From positions 106,709 to 170,708 of the forward strand of contig JAOVVO010000096.1 of assembly GCA_028564675.1 (NCBI GenBank): DNA of 64,000 bases. The letters are read 5' to 3'. The DNA comes from Onchocerca lupi (Eukaryota; Nematoda; Chromadorea; Rhabditida; Onchocercidae). Position 1 is the first letter of the stretch; every line of letters starts with the position of its first letter. The notes below the pieces were generated by a model that searched no databases, was not told the origin of the DNA, and saw only the letters and a program-made list of their open reading frames with translations. Both the position numbers and the translations under genes were made by a program. This document shows, in pieces, positions 51,801 through 64,000 of the stretch.

Positions 51801-54800
51801 AAACTTTTTATTGTACAATGGGTCTATTTACAGAGAAAGATTAAATCCGAGAAGTGTGGAGTTGACTTTACAAATTTGGACAGCATTCGGTTATTGGGCT
51901 AACTGTATCGTCTTCATGTTCAGCGGCTATGCCATCGGTCTGCTGCTCTTCAGTAATCCTGTTGAAGTGAATCCTTATGTGTCTCGTTTCGATTTCATAA
52001 ACAACATTTCTCAAACATGCCATCAATTAGACTTGACTGCTGACCGTTGAAACTTGTAAATTTTTGAATCGATCACTGTATTTAGATGACAAACTCTAAA
52101 AGCATTAGACAGCAGTTCCTGTGACTACTATCATTCTCAGAGAATGGAGTATTAAAGTGTGCTAGTTTAGATTGATGTAATTTATCACTTGATCTCCGGC
52201 ATACTGCTGTTTCCTGTATCACTGGTGGCTCGTATGTTGGCGTTGCTCGTGTTCCGTGAGATTTGGAATGCACTCGGCAGTTCCCATATTGTCTACGATA
52301 CCGATTACGTTCTTTTGGCATACGGTGGTCTGAAGGGAGCGTTGGCACTCCTGTTGGTGCATGAATTTACCGAAAGTGTTCAGCATGACTCGTATGCCAG
52401 TCGAGTTGGCGAGAAAGTGGTACTTTATGCGAGTTCCACCGTTTTCGCCTGTTTGGTTATTCAGGTAATCACTGTTGATGCTGAAGTACTTTCAACTATC
52501 ACCGTTTATACTATCATTAGAATAAATCTGAGGATTTTTAGATGGTTCTTGCTTAAGCATCATTATCGATCGATCTGTTGTTCTTCAATTTAAGCATGTT
52601 TTTGAAGCAATCGAAAAACGCAGCAATTTTCTTGCCAAGTAATTCTTGTGAAACATTACAGGGAATGACATTTTCGTATGTTACAAATCGTGAAGGTACA
52701 AATCGTCGATCACGTTACATTAAAGATTCGGAAAAGAACTTAGAACGACATATAAATCGCACAATATATACCAATATAGAAGCAATGCGTCGGCAAGCTG
52801 ACTTATATCTTACAGAGGCTAATTGGACCGTTGTTAATGAACAAATCGAAGCTAACGTCTTCAAAGTAATTCTTTTGGAATTTTTTTGAAAAAATCTATC
52901 TATATATGTAATACATATACAAAACAGATGAATGCTTGAAACAACTGATTTTTGTTTCTAAAATATAAATTCGTTTTAAACGTTTTTACTTTTAGATCAT
53001 AAGCGATGTCATCAGTATCAGACTCACAGTTTTGAAGAAAGTCACTGATAATTCATGCTTTTCAGGAGTTTGCTAGTAATATCGGACGGTATTCGCGAGT
53101 GCAGGTCAGCAGCATGTATGATGAATCGCTAAAAAGCATTGACAGTCAGTCGGTAGACGAATCGCTTCTTATGGTCTCTTATTCTTCTTCTGTTTTAATT
53201 TTTGTCCTCTGCTCGAGTATATGGGAGTCGATGTTAAATTCTGGCCGTTTCAAAAATGTGATCTACCGAAATCTCTTGCATTGGACTGTGAACTGTCATC
53301 CGGTTTCGCAACAAAATAGTTCTTCGCAAATTTGATAAACTTTTTCATAGAAATTAAATATTGAAGCAAAGGCTCAAATTTTTTTTGATGTAGAAGAAAG
53401 ACGACAGTGATGTTCGCATCAGTTACTACAGCATCCTTCTTGCTCGTGTATATAGCCTTTGGACTCTGGGTGCAATTTCCGGACGTGCAGCGCATTTAGT
53501 CATCAGTCTTCTGGAACATGGTGTTGACGAAGGAAAGTTAACGCTAGCTGATTTCCGAGAGCATCTGAATTCCGTAGATAACAAGTGGTACCATCATATC
53601 GAATTGAAGATCCTAACAGTGTTACTGGTTATGCTTTAAAAATTTCTTTAAAAAATGGGAATTATTTTTCACTCTTCAAAAACAGTATTTTAATGAAATA
53701 ACAGTTTGAATCCAATTCCCAGTAAGTTTTGAATTTGCAGTATCGACGTATGGAATTTCACTTCTAAAAAATAATTTATCACTATGTCAGATTATAATTA
53801 CTTCGAAATATATTGAATTCCAGCTTTTAAATTTTCAGTATTGGATTGATACAGACACAAAATTGAATCGCCTAAATTGGATGGGTGTTCCATTCTTGCC
53901 TTATCCAATTCCCACCAATATTTCTGTTTTAAAACCGGCTCGATCTCTAGAATGGTATGTATTTAGCAATCAAAGAAGTAATTGATTTCATATTTCGCTC
54001 TTACTTGCATTAATTAAAAATTATTCTTAATTATTTAATACATTGACCTTCAGAACATAATTGACCATTAAAGATGCATCCTCACATCTCTCTTTTTTAC
54101 TTTCTTCCTCTATCTTTTCTGATTCAATTTTTTAATTATAGGTGGTGCATTTTTTCCGCGTTTTTGGCTGTCATTCAGTCCATCCTGATTGCATTTGTCA
54201 TTTTCTGGCAACCAACAGTGAGGACTGATGTCAGCTATTCAGTCCTAATGTTCACATTTTTGATCGCTTTCATTTTTTTTATTGAAGAAGTGATACATTT
54301 TCATCGATTACGAAAACCGATTTATCGATTGGTGAATTAATTATTCAATTTATTCATCAATTTTCTGTCCTAGCTTCGTATCTAACCATAAAAAAGATTT
54401 GTTGTGAAAAAAAAAATGCCTTTAAGTGAGGATTACGGAAATATCGATTACTCATTATTCATACCGTATTTCCGGAAGCGTGTGTGCAACCAGCAATATA
54501 CAGCAATAAATAAAATATTGTGGAGTTGTTTAAAGAGTAATGTTAACTAAATCCGTCAAGATTCTATAATTTCCTGAAGAAGATTTTGGGTAAAAGTGAT
54601 TTCAGGAATTAGATCGTCTGGATATGCGCTGCTTTCAAAACATAAGTCGGATTACGGTGGAATTCTTCCTATTTCTTGTTTATGTTTCATTGATTGTCGG
54701 TATTTGCATCGTCCTCTCGATTATATTAGCTAAATATCCGAGTGGTTCATGCATACGAAATAATGGACATTGGAGAGCATTGTGTTAGTGCTGTCATTTC

Positions 54801-57188
54801 ATTTCAGTTTTCTAGCCTTTTTGAATTGCTTTAATTCCAAGGAAAAAGAGAACATTCAGAGGACGTAATTTAATGAAACGATGAAATTTTTTTTTTTGAA
54901 GATTCCTGGAATGGGTCTCTCGGTTTTTTCTAGAAAATTTGATATGTCAATCAGCTCTTCAATATATTTTCCGAATCTATGCATATTCATTTGTACATAT
55001 TTCAGTCATTGAAATTATTCTATTCTGACATGGATTATTGTGATATTATTTTTGAATTTTTCTTTTTTTGTCTTTCTCTTTTTCATAATTCTATTTTCAG
55101 CAGTATGCAACATAATGCGTTTTATACTTCTTTTATTTGTGGTATTTTTAACATTTTTAAAAATCCTGCGCACCACACCATTGTTCATTTTCACACTGCA
55201 TGAAGCATTGCATACTGCTAGCGTATGTTGCTGTTTCTCGTTAATTTAAAAATTACTCCTCACATTCGCTTGTTTATATAGAATGTCATCCTCCTTCATT
55301 CCGGTTTAATTTCTTCAAACTTTATGCCATGGATTTCATGAATTATTTGGTTCTATTTCAGCTCTTGCGTATACTTATAAAACTCTCAGCACTTTATTTT
55401 CTCCAATTTCTGCTCAGTCAATCGCCAGCAAAATTTACCTTTTTTCCGGGTGATTCCTATCAGATAGCATTAGGAGAACAGAAAGCTTTGAATAAAATTG
55501 TGGATGCGCTGATTCGAAAAGCGATGAAACAGAACAAAGAAGTGCTTGACCTTATTACTGTTATCAAAACCAAACAAGCTGTTCGAATGGTTGCACAAAC
55601 GTTGGAACATACGATTGTTGAGTTGCAGAAGTTAGTAGAAATTACGATTTCATAACGATCAGATTGTTCGTGTATTAACTTAAGATTTCCATACCATAAA
55701 TTATCGAAACGATTTCGTTTAAATGACTGGTTTCCACTAAACTTATTTTAAATCCCCAAAATTCAAATTATCAATGAAGTTTAATGCATACCTATTCTTG
55801 TTGCAGGCAGGGATTTTTGCATCACGAATCCATACGGCAATGGGAGCGTTCTTTGAATCGTTTGCGTGATCGTGGCGAACGTCTAATTAATTCTCCGGAG
55901 CCTAGTTTCCAAGATGTTTTAGCATCTGTTCATTGGATTCAGACTATCGATAGTCGGAAAAGACAAGATTTGGTAGATAAATTGGTCAAATATCTTGAAA
56001 CACAGCCAGGAATTAAACAGCAAGGTGGTCATTTGGTTCAAACATTCGGGAAGACGATGTATTTCATCAGGAAGGGCATTTGCAAGTTGGTTTCTCAAAG
56101 ATTTATATCTTTGATGACAAAATTTCATTATTATTTCGGCGTAGTTTTCATCTCTGCAGACCACAACAACTATATTGGCTTGTTTAGTTTCAAATATGAA
56201 TGCGACCGTGCAGCATTATTAGTACTATTGGTGATAATATGTTGTAAATATAGGGTAACCGAAATGACATTATCAAAACAAGGCAAAGAGCACAAGCACG
56301 ATTACTACGTACATCAAGGACGCTTTGTGGGGGAGCGAAATTTGCTAGACAAAAATGATTTCGTTTGTTTACTTTTAATTGCCAGTAATTTTTCAGTACT
56401 TTAAAATTTAAATGAAAACAACGGTAAATGTAATGTAAACTTCAAAAAACCGACTGTCTAAAATTTTTTAATTACATTCGGTGTATAATCGAATGAACTC
56501 AGAAGTTGGAAAAAGAAGAGAGGAAGAAACTAATCATGGGATTGGCCTAAATTAATTGTTTTATAACTCTTTAATCAAGTTTGTTACTGAAGTAGATGTT
56601 TTGTCGTTAAAGACATATCGCCGAAAAATGGTTGTGTTTTTTAGAAAATCTTTCCTAGCCTTTTTAGCAACTCATACAATTTGATCTTTTTGTTCAGCGA
56701 CGTGAATCAGTGAAAAAACCAAAAGTTGAATATCGCACATCGACCGATTGTATATTGATCAAGATTGATGAAGATATGATGGATATTGTACGCTCATTTG
56801 ACAGTTCAATTATTAGGACAATATCGCGAAAAGAGCAAACACGACGACTTATACATGAACTCAAGGAACAACATGAATCGTTTGTTTTACTTTCTTGAAT
56901 ATATAATATAATAATCTATCCTATGCACCTTCAAATCTTCCTGTCCACTAAATAATGACAACAATTCCTCAATTCATCATTTTTTGCTACTGATGTGCTA
57001 GAGATTAAATCAATTTATGGAGCAGATATGAATCTATAATCTCTGGTTAAAAGGATTTGTTTGAAATAGACAAATTTTGATGGAATATAAGCTCATGATG
57101 TCCAGATCTATTCCCAAAAATAACTGAATGATCATTATCATATTCTGATAATGTAGTGGCGGTACCAGAATATAGATAATGATTATTC

Positions 57189-57232
<44 letters not shown>

Positions 57233-59890
57233 AATTACACTTCCAGCTAATCAAAGTATTGTAATGCTAAAACCTGTTATTGAAGATGTAAATGATAATT
57301 TGTGTATTAAATTAACTGAAATTAAAATAATGTTAGTCAGTACTTTTGCAGTTTCGCTTTAATAACTTTGGATGACTTCGAAAAATTGTACATGAAGCGT
57401 GGACATTCGGTGGGCGGTCGAGTAGATGTTGAAGTTGGGGTTGGAAGAAAGCTTATCATTGGATTCCGAGCAATGATTGTTGATGTGAAACCTTCAACGA
57501 ACTTGGATGATCATTATCATATTCTGGGACCTGCTGTTGTAACGCTGAAACCTGTTGGTGAAGATGTAAGCTTTCTTTTATTCTAAAAAATATTATGAGA
57601 AATTTGAAATAGAGAAAACAGTATGAAAGTTAATTGATTTAGGAAAAAATCAGTCCATTTTTTAGGAAGGAATGTCAGTCCTTATCGATAATGAACGAAG
57701 TGCCGATCAGCCAACCTTAGATATAGAAAGTAATATATCATTAGAAACTGAAACGCAAGAGCCGGACAAAATATTATCAAGGAAGAAGGTTAATCCTAAA
57801 ATATGTTACTTTAATTGTTTCCTTCACATTTGATCAATAAAACGGTGAAATCTTCAGTAAATGATCGGAATTTTTTGATCTGATTTCTAAGAAAAATAGT
57901 TTTCAAATTTACAGGACAGTATCAAAAAGAAGATAATATCAACAGCTTCTAAAACTACGGTAATCTTCATATTAAACTGAATATAGCTTGGCATTGATGT
58001 CACTGGACAGTTGTATTGATGAATTATAAATTAGATTGTTGCGTTGGAGAACAGCGTCTAGAATTCGGAACTTATTCTAATAGCAAAAATACAACTATTG
58101 TTGTGGAAGGTTGAGGTTTGATTGAGTTGTGGAACGAGTAGATTTATAATAATTCCTTTATTCAGAATAGTAATAATTAGTTAATACATAGTTAACAGTA
58201 CAATAGATATCAGACGAATGGAAAGGATTTTGTAGATAAGTGAAGTAAATTGTGTGACGTTGATTGGATTTGGAGATGAATATCTGGAACTCGGACAATA
58301 GCAAGAAACCGTTAGATCGCCTGGTCAGTACCAAAACAATTTGAAGCAATGAATAATGAAAAAAAATGATTTTTTGTGTTTGGACTTTACTGGGGTATAT
58401 TGTAATGTTAAGAATTGGGTATATTGGAATAAAAGACAATTGATGTTGAGATAATTTTGAGAAAGAAAAAATTGTTCATAGAGGAAAGGGTATTACAACA
58501 GTTTAATTGGATTTAAAGATAATAACAGTTTACAAGCACATCTATGACCTTATAACTATAAGCAGAAGTATTTTGATGTGGTTGTAAATGAGTATGGACA
58601 GGGCACATTTGTGTTTTGACCCCTTTTGTTTGGCCCCCTTTTAAAGAAGGAACTGTAAACAGAAATGTTTTGAGCGTGGACAAGCACACAAAAAGAGATA
58701 ATTTTACAAAGGAAGACTCAATAAAAAGAAAATTTCACAATTTTTTGACCATTTGATTATGTATTTTCCATATTAATTGATTTTAGTTGGGAATTAATTC
58801 CGGTTTTCCCGACAACTATTTGCACCAGCAAGATTGTTTTTTTTAGAATGCGAACATTTTCAAAAATTCCTTTAAAATTGAATTGTTTTATTTAGCTAAC
58901 GCTTCCAGTTGTTTTGAAGAAGACTAAATCATCGCTTGGAGAGCCAGCAAAGGTAAAAATGGATTTGACTGGACCAGTTTTTCTTTAGTTATTGATTATA
59001 ACAAATCTTTATGAGCATGGCAATAGGATGACTGCATCATATTTCACAGTTTTATGTTAATTTGTTGAAGTTATTCGAGATATTATCATACGCATTTTTA
59101 AAATAACCGATTAATCGAGTGATTGAGTTAATGGACTGTTGTTAACAGTAGAAATATGTACAAATCTTTTCAAAAAGCTTCAAATTACAAAAAAAAAGTT
59201 GAAAAAACATTGGTCTGGCATGCATTCTATTCTCAAACTTGGCTTATTTCAGGCAAAAGTGAAAGCGAAAGAATTGCAACTAGGTTCGGAACGGACTCAA
59301 ACGACAAAGATAACGAAATCAAAACCTATAACATCGTCATCATTAAACGCAGCGAGGAAGACATTAGAAACACAGATGGATGAGGACGATGGAGACCGAG
59401 AGCACAAAGATTCAGAAACTACTAAAAACTTGAAAAAAAAAGTAGAAAAGTCTAAACAACAATATATAGAAACTCAACAGACTCAAGAAGAACAGCTCTC
59501 TACTTTAAGCGATAAAAGTTCCGGCAGTGAAGGTATCAGTGTCTACTTAATTTCAGCAACAAATTATCCAATTCCGCAAAAACTGCTGCAAAATCATTGA
59601 TGTTTGAGCAATTTAAAAATCACATCATTAGTATACACTGCCTGCTTTGGACGCTGATAGATTTTTGCAACATTTTTTGTGCTCATGGTGATGATCTTCA
59701 TTTATTTAACATATCATTCGTTTACCAAACTTTTCTGATATTTCGAACTTTTACTGATTATGCAAATTAAATGAACAGTGTCTGGAATGATATCGTTTCA
59801 AATTATATTAAAATATACACAGGTTTACTTTTCTTTGCTTTTTTTTCAGGACTAACAAAGTCAACACCTGCAAGAAAACAAAAAAATTGA
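48811..59890 (+). CDS. SLC9C-type (sperm-class) Na+/H+ exchanger with voltage-sensor-like region and degenerate cyclic-nucleotide-binding domain
   Basis: Membrane cation/proton exchanger with the SLC9C domain order. Exons that join in phase include 49588-49764, 50528-50695, 51533-51639, 51834-51966, 52171-52464 and 52662-52865. The exchanger core shows RIPDSILIFLFALG, VLLPLLIFESA, AATDPVAVVAILEDIGAP, VEGESLLNDGIAIFVYQ and YGGLKGALALLLVHE. Next come a charged loop, a hydrophobic four-segment region (54145-55410), and the SLC9C linker helix VIKTKQAVRMVAQTLEHTIV (55560), the strongest sign of this subfamily. A cyclic-nucleotide-binding-like fold follows (FGKTMYFIRKGICK; QGRFVGERNLLDKN; VEYRTSTDCILIKI; 56050-56780). 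A Lys/Ser/Thr-rich tail (57362-59890) is joined by phase (ES|FALITLDDFEK) and is less certain. The join between the first exon (ends 48950) and the next (49401-49468) does not keep phase, so a small exon or different border is missing there, as are parts near 49765-50527. Confidence 0.75.
50835..50885 (+). pseudogene. Decayed copy of the exchanger exon at 51096
   Basis: The stretch TACGTAGCGATGTGC at 50838-50852 recurs at about 51137-51151 in the functional exon. Flanking bases also align (GTACATTTTTATTCAA against GTACACTTTTATACAT upstream, and TAAG(T/C)(T/T)GTATCGT-like DNA downstream). The upstream copy has drifted and offers no open junctions, so it reads as an exon-duplication relic inside the intron. 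Confidence 0.6.
57105..57300 (+). pseudogene. Decayed copy of the exchanger tail exon, split by a hairpin and poly(T) insertion
   Basis: GATCATTATCATATTCTG at 57130-57147 matches the functional exon at about 57509-57526. GTAATGCTAAAACCTGTTAT at about 57269-57288 matches GTAACGCTGAAACCTGTTGG at about 57539-57558. The two halves of the match are pushed apart in the upstream copy by a long inverted repeat and a T run of about 42 bases. Confidence 0.65.
57124..57232. repeat. 24/25-base inverted repeat followed by about 42 T
   Basis: The left arm 57124-57147 (CTGAATGATCATTATC then ATATTCTG) and right arm 57166-57190 (CAGAATATAG then ATAATGATTATTCAG) are complementary except for about three positions. 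The loop is 18 bases. The right arm is followed at once by the T run. The left arm is exon-derived sequence, so the right arm looks like its inverted copy. Confidence 0.75.
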
Positions 59891-61207
59891 AACAAAATGG
59901 ATTAAATTAAAGAATCATGCATTTTACATATATTTTAAATTGTCAATCCTAAAATATTTGTTATGTACGGAAGTTCCAAATCATATAGACAAGAAGAAAT
60001 TCTTGAAGACTAAATTCAGTTGTTTTCTTTTCCTATTCGGTATCTTTATTCATAGATATAAATTATTTTCGAATAATATGGCATCTAAAACATTTCACTT
60101 CGACTAAATCAGTCTTTTTCTGAACTGATCCCGTCATAACGTTCCGTGGAACTGTGATATTTATCATGGCATCTAAATCAGCGATTTATCGATGAATCGA
60201 TGAATCTATTGCAATGGTGAGGCGAGAGCGATCTCCTACCAAATCGTTCTTTTATCATGAACTTTTCTACAGCACCATTCAATTTATTCAAGATTATATT
60301 ACAATATACTCATTCTTATTAATAGTGAAAATTCGACAATTTTAAAATATAATTGTAAGCACTATCAGTGAGCTCTTAATAATAGAAGAAATTGAAGGAA
60401 AATTGGGTAAACGGCGGTCTGTCAAGTCATTGTATGAATAGACAAAATAACAAGGCAGTTTAGAGTTTGATATGCAGAACACATATTTCTAAAATATAAA
60501 GTTACACATAACTATCAGCTTATTTAAAACTTCATCTGTTTGCATTTTGGTATCAGCCAGTTTTTGAAGTTTGCCAGTGAGTAAGGTAATCTGTAAATGA
60601 AATTACCTATCCTGCGAATATATCTGAGTTCTTAAAGTTTGTTTCCAGACAGTCTTTTCCTTAACATCTAATAGAAAAACATTAAGACTAAGAAGTTGGT
60701 TAAAACTGCTAACACGCAATAAGTGATCTAAATACAGTTCGGAAAATTCTCTTCCTGATTGATTTTTTGAACATCATTTTACGACAAGGATGGAATTAAA
60801 TATTGTGAGAAATTGAAAATATGTTATGCATAATAACTAAACTTCGGAGAACGAAATTTTAAATTGGAAATTAATAAAGGGAAAGGCAACGGTATTCAAT
60901 CTATCAAACTAATCACATCTTTTTATTGAATTGAAAATTTACCCAGACTTTAAAACAAATTTTTTAATGATTTTTCATTATTCCAAACAAAAATTGGAAT
61001 TGAAAAAACTCCTTGTGAACTTGACTTTTATTGATGATAATTTCAATCAATAGAAAAAAAAATGTAAGCATTATTTAGGATATACTTGATTTTAAGAAAT
61101 AACATGAAATTCCTAAAACAAACTCGAATCTACATTTTCTGTTCAATAGATGCCATTTATCTAGTTGGTAGATTCTAATTAATGCATTTTGCAGAAAATG
61201 AATCTTG
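59891..61207. other. Intergenic region between convergent genes
   Basis: It holds the 3' ends of the plus-strand exchanger gene and the minus-strand BRICHOS-like gene. No exon or structured element was recognised. Confidence 0.4.
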
Positions 61208-63674
61208 CTAGATATTCGATGGAATTACTGGATAGGACCAATGTCCACCTTGATTGTCAGGTATTAATTGATACCTTTCCCATTCAGGAACATAAAGTCG
61301 GAAGCAATCCAAACGTCTAATACCGATCGACATGTCATCTTCGTACTTATGTAATCGTTGAATAGCATAGTTTGGCAAGCAAAAGTCATAACAATTTGAG
61401 CAGCTTGAGTCTAAAATATGCAAAATATTGTTTAAATGTTAACCGACAACTGTAATAAAAAGCAGCAGTATATGTAATGAGAATTAGCAAATGTCTCAAT
61501 TAGATGTCCAGAAATGAGACATTTTTTTTCTTAGAAAATAAGCGAATACTGATATTAAATAATGGCACTTGCTACAATATTTGGTACTAAAACTAGAAGT
61601 CCTGTAATTAAAACCTCTTGTATAAACTGTATGCTTCAGCAAGTACCATTTTGCACCATGACACGGATCAATTTTATTTGTAAATTTATGCTCTGCGATT
61701 TTCGCATCTATTGCTTCTGCATGATATTGCCAATATTCTTGCCATCCATATTCCGAATGAATCTTAATGCTCACCGAAAGTTTTTTTTTTTTTTCTTTTT
61801 TGCAATGAATTGAAATAAAAAAAATTTATAAACATTAGTAAATTTAATAGACAAGATTTTGATAAAATTTTCGAAGGGTTACAACATTTTGTTGCAACTT
61901 TATTGCATTACTTGAAATTTGCAAAATTTCAATCATTTGTTGAAAACATAGGTAAAAATGACTGCGAATGCTAACCTCAGAGCTTACAGATGAAAGTGCA
62001 TCATGCAAAGCTGAAATACTTGGAATAGCAGAACGATCCAAGGGCATCAGAAAGCATGCAATATGTCTACCAGAAGCATCAATCAACGCATGATCCGCTA
62101 CTGCGACGTAACCCTGCAAAGTTGCGTTAAATGTTGCTAAGAAGAAGACAGAAATTTCGAAAAATGCTGCCAGTTGGAAACTTTTCCGAGAAACATAAAC
62201 TGAAAAATGAAGTTGTCCATTTTTTTAAAATACTAATTTCCGGAATAAAGAGAGAATAAAATGTACCGTTTCGAAATCGATTACACTGAACGAGTTACTT
62301 CTCAGTGGTAGATTACCGGTCAATTCGAAGTGAACCTGAGATGAACTATAGAAGAGAATATGAAGTTGACTGGGAAGCTGATTGTAGACATTATTGTGAC
62401 ATTTCTCGCATATTGGTGGATATAAGGATAATGTTCGTGCCTAAACTTGTTGATTCGTCAGATTCTGAATGCGTCGAAAATAAACAGAATTTGTACTCAT
62501 GAAGAGATTAGTAATAGGCAGATGAATTATTGCAGAAACTCATTATGATTTTCCAAAGTTGTCTTCTACAATTTACTTCTTATTCAGAAGTAAATTACTG
62601 AGTATATTAATTATGAAGACTTCAAACATCGTTTCTGTAACTTACAAAATTTTTGCAAGTTCAAAATTGATTGTATTTCTATTGTAATTTAATACTTAAA
62701 GGACAAAAATAAGTCGATTTCTTTCATAGATAAAGTAATTCGATCTATTCAAAATGCAATTTATAAACTTTCAATGCTGGAAATATTATTACCGAAAGTA
62801 TTACTTACCAAATAAGAGCGAAATAAAGCGTGTAACATAATGCCGAGTAAAACGAAAAATAAAGTGACGAGAAGTAAAAATAATAAAAAAAGACAAATCA
62901 AGCGAGGCGTCCAAGTTGTATTTCTAAAAAAAATCACTTTTGGAATTTAAAACATTCACAAGAAATGGTTTAAATAACCTTTAATCTCTCATAATACATG
63001 AAAAGAAGTACTGATACTTTGAAAATACTAACTGTCATAATGGCAGATATCTTCCACGATGTCCAAGTAAACTATTCTAAATTCTGCCACAATTTGCATC
63101 AATCTACCAATTTTGAAAGATTAATTCAAAATGTGATGACTATTTTGACTCCTAGAGAGCATTTGTATGAGGACCAAAATGTCCACAAAAAGGCCCATGG
63201 ATTGGTTTATTGTTCCCAGAACTTGTGTCCAATCCTTCAACATCATTAAAGTACTTTTTATGGAAAGTTCCCATTTACACACACTTTCTATTTTGTGCAT
63301 AATTAATTGAAAATTGACTACAATTCACAAAACCTGGCTCTGGAGATAACCTTCCTCATGAATTGTACCATTTTTTCCCACAGAGTGAGCATTTCTTCGG
63401 ATGATTGCGAAGGCGATCTTTTGAAACCGGCGATTAATGAGGCATCTGATCGAGGCTGTAATTCGGAATTATTTTGAATATTCAAATCATTTGAAGCTGT
63501 GCTCTTTGCGCTATCAAACTTTGATTAAAGGTTGACAATTCAAATAGCAAATGCTTCAGCAAACCGCATAAACATCAGTTGGATCATCCAGTTGTTCCAT
63601 TTGCATACGTCTGTAGCTGTCCTTTCGAGACAGTGTACTAAAACAGGTTACTTCTAGATTCGGTCTAAATTGGA
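61208..63674 (-). CDS. Single-pass type II membrane protein with BRICHOS-like ectodomain, 5' end not certain
   Basis: Exons: 63565-63674, 63334-about 63520, 62809-62923, 62267-62335, 61976-62113, 61615-about 61775 and 61208-61410. A cytosolic Ser-rich part (FSTLSRKDSYRR; GFKRSPSQSSEEM) precedes one transmembrane segment (LICLFLLFLLLVTLFFVLLG) in exon 62809-62923. The lumenal part starts FELTGNLPLRSNSFSVIDFE then GYVAVADHALIDASGRHIAC and MPLDRSAIPSISALHDAL. That pattern of a beta start, a lone Cys and a Pro-led helix recalls BRICHOS chaperone domains of the ITM2/chondromodulin type. The end is Cys-rich (CSNCYDFCLP; RRLDCFRLYVPEWERYQ). Most junctions hold phase, but the acceptor before the 61775 exon is in a poly(A) tract and is uncertain. 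The first exon has no ATG, so the true start lies further right or beyond the window. Confidence 0.6.
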
Positions 63675-63814
63675 CTGAAATGAAATCAAAACTGAATTAA
63701 AACCGAAAATAACAATCCAAAAATGCAGATCGCTCAATTTGCACAGAAAACTTCTGGAGCAATTTTTAGAAATATTTAGTGCTATAATTTGATTACATAT
63801 ATTGTAAAAATATC

Positions 63815-64000
63815 ATCACTACTATAATAATAATAATTATTATTGTTATTATTATTAATAATTAATTTTCCTAATAATAATAATAATAATAATATCATTT
63901 ATGATGATAGTAATAATAATAATAATAGTAAATGATAAAAATAATAACAATAATAACAATTATTATTATTATTAACAATTATTATCATTATTATTATTAT
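63815..64000. repeat. (ATT)n/(AAT)n trinucleotide microsatellite
   Basis: Interleaved runs of AAT and ATT on the same strand, broken by single-base changes, run to the window edge. Opposite-sense runs can pair to form long A/T hairpins. The array probably extends beyond the window. Confidence 0.9.

Noticed and set aside
62998..63249. Plus-strand 83-codon frame inside the BRICHOS-like gene
   Set aside because: It lies in an intron of the minus-strand gene. The opposite strand is interrupted by stops and neither reading matches a known family.
63815..64000. Possible CRISPR-like or satellite array
   Set aside because: It is a simple trinucleotide microsatellite without spacers or a longer unit.

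Overview
This is a nuclear window from a nematode, most likely a clade III filarial (Onchocercidae) species. That call is an inference. It rests on about 70% A+T, many short introns with strict GT..(T)TTCAG borders, poly(A)/poly(T) runs, and a gene set whose proteins look nematode. I could not run a database search, so a genus is not claimed. Exon borders below were read by eye; those checked for phase are given as exact, the others as approximate.

Layout, left to right. 1298-5412 (-): a complete ten-exon glycerol kinase of 513 aa. About 6.3-8.7 kb (-): a decayed BEL/Pao retrotransposon. 8.7-12.4 kb: A/T-rich filler. 12.4 kb (+): an orphan exon encoding a signal anchor. 12952-15383 (-): VPS53, a GARP/EARP tether subunit, of which only the N-terminal half is present. 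16438-19276 (+): a complete eight-exon BMP-type receptor-regulated SMAD. 21588-24273 (+): a complete six-exon SLC35A-type nucleotide-sugar transporter. 25.4-26.1 kb: a repeat island (64-bp tandem repeat, perfect hairpin, GC-richer block flanked by 8-bp direct repeats).

26911-27670 (-): MOCS2A/MoaD, the sulfur carrier of molybdopterin synthase. 28508-34944 (-): the histone chaperone HIRA. 37400-48456 (-): a large TUT4/TUT7-type terminal uridylyltransferase with an inactive first and an active second nucleotidyltransferase module. 48811-59890 (+): a very divergent Na+/H+ exchanger of the SLC9C (sperm NHE) class, in which a transporter, a reduced voltage-sensor-like region and a degenerate cyclic-nucleotide-binding domain are joined. 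61208-63674 (-): a single-pass membrane protein with a BRICHOS-like ectodomain. The last 200 bp are trinucleotide microsatellite.

The genes do not form a single pathway. The main points of interest are the SLC9C-type exchanger, since nematode sperm have no flagellum; two decayed exon duplications inside that gene, one carrying a long hairpin followed by a poly(T) run; the missing C-terminal half of VPS53; and an R-SMAD linker without PPxY or PxSP motifs. The TUT and SLC9C genes are divergent and share a 354-bp intergenic region.
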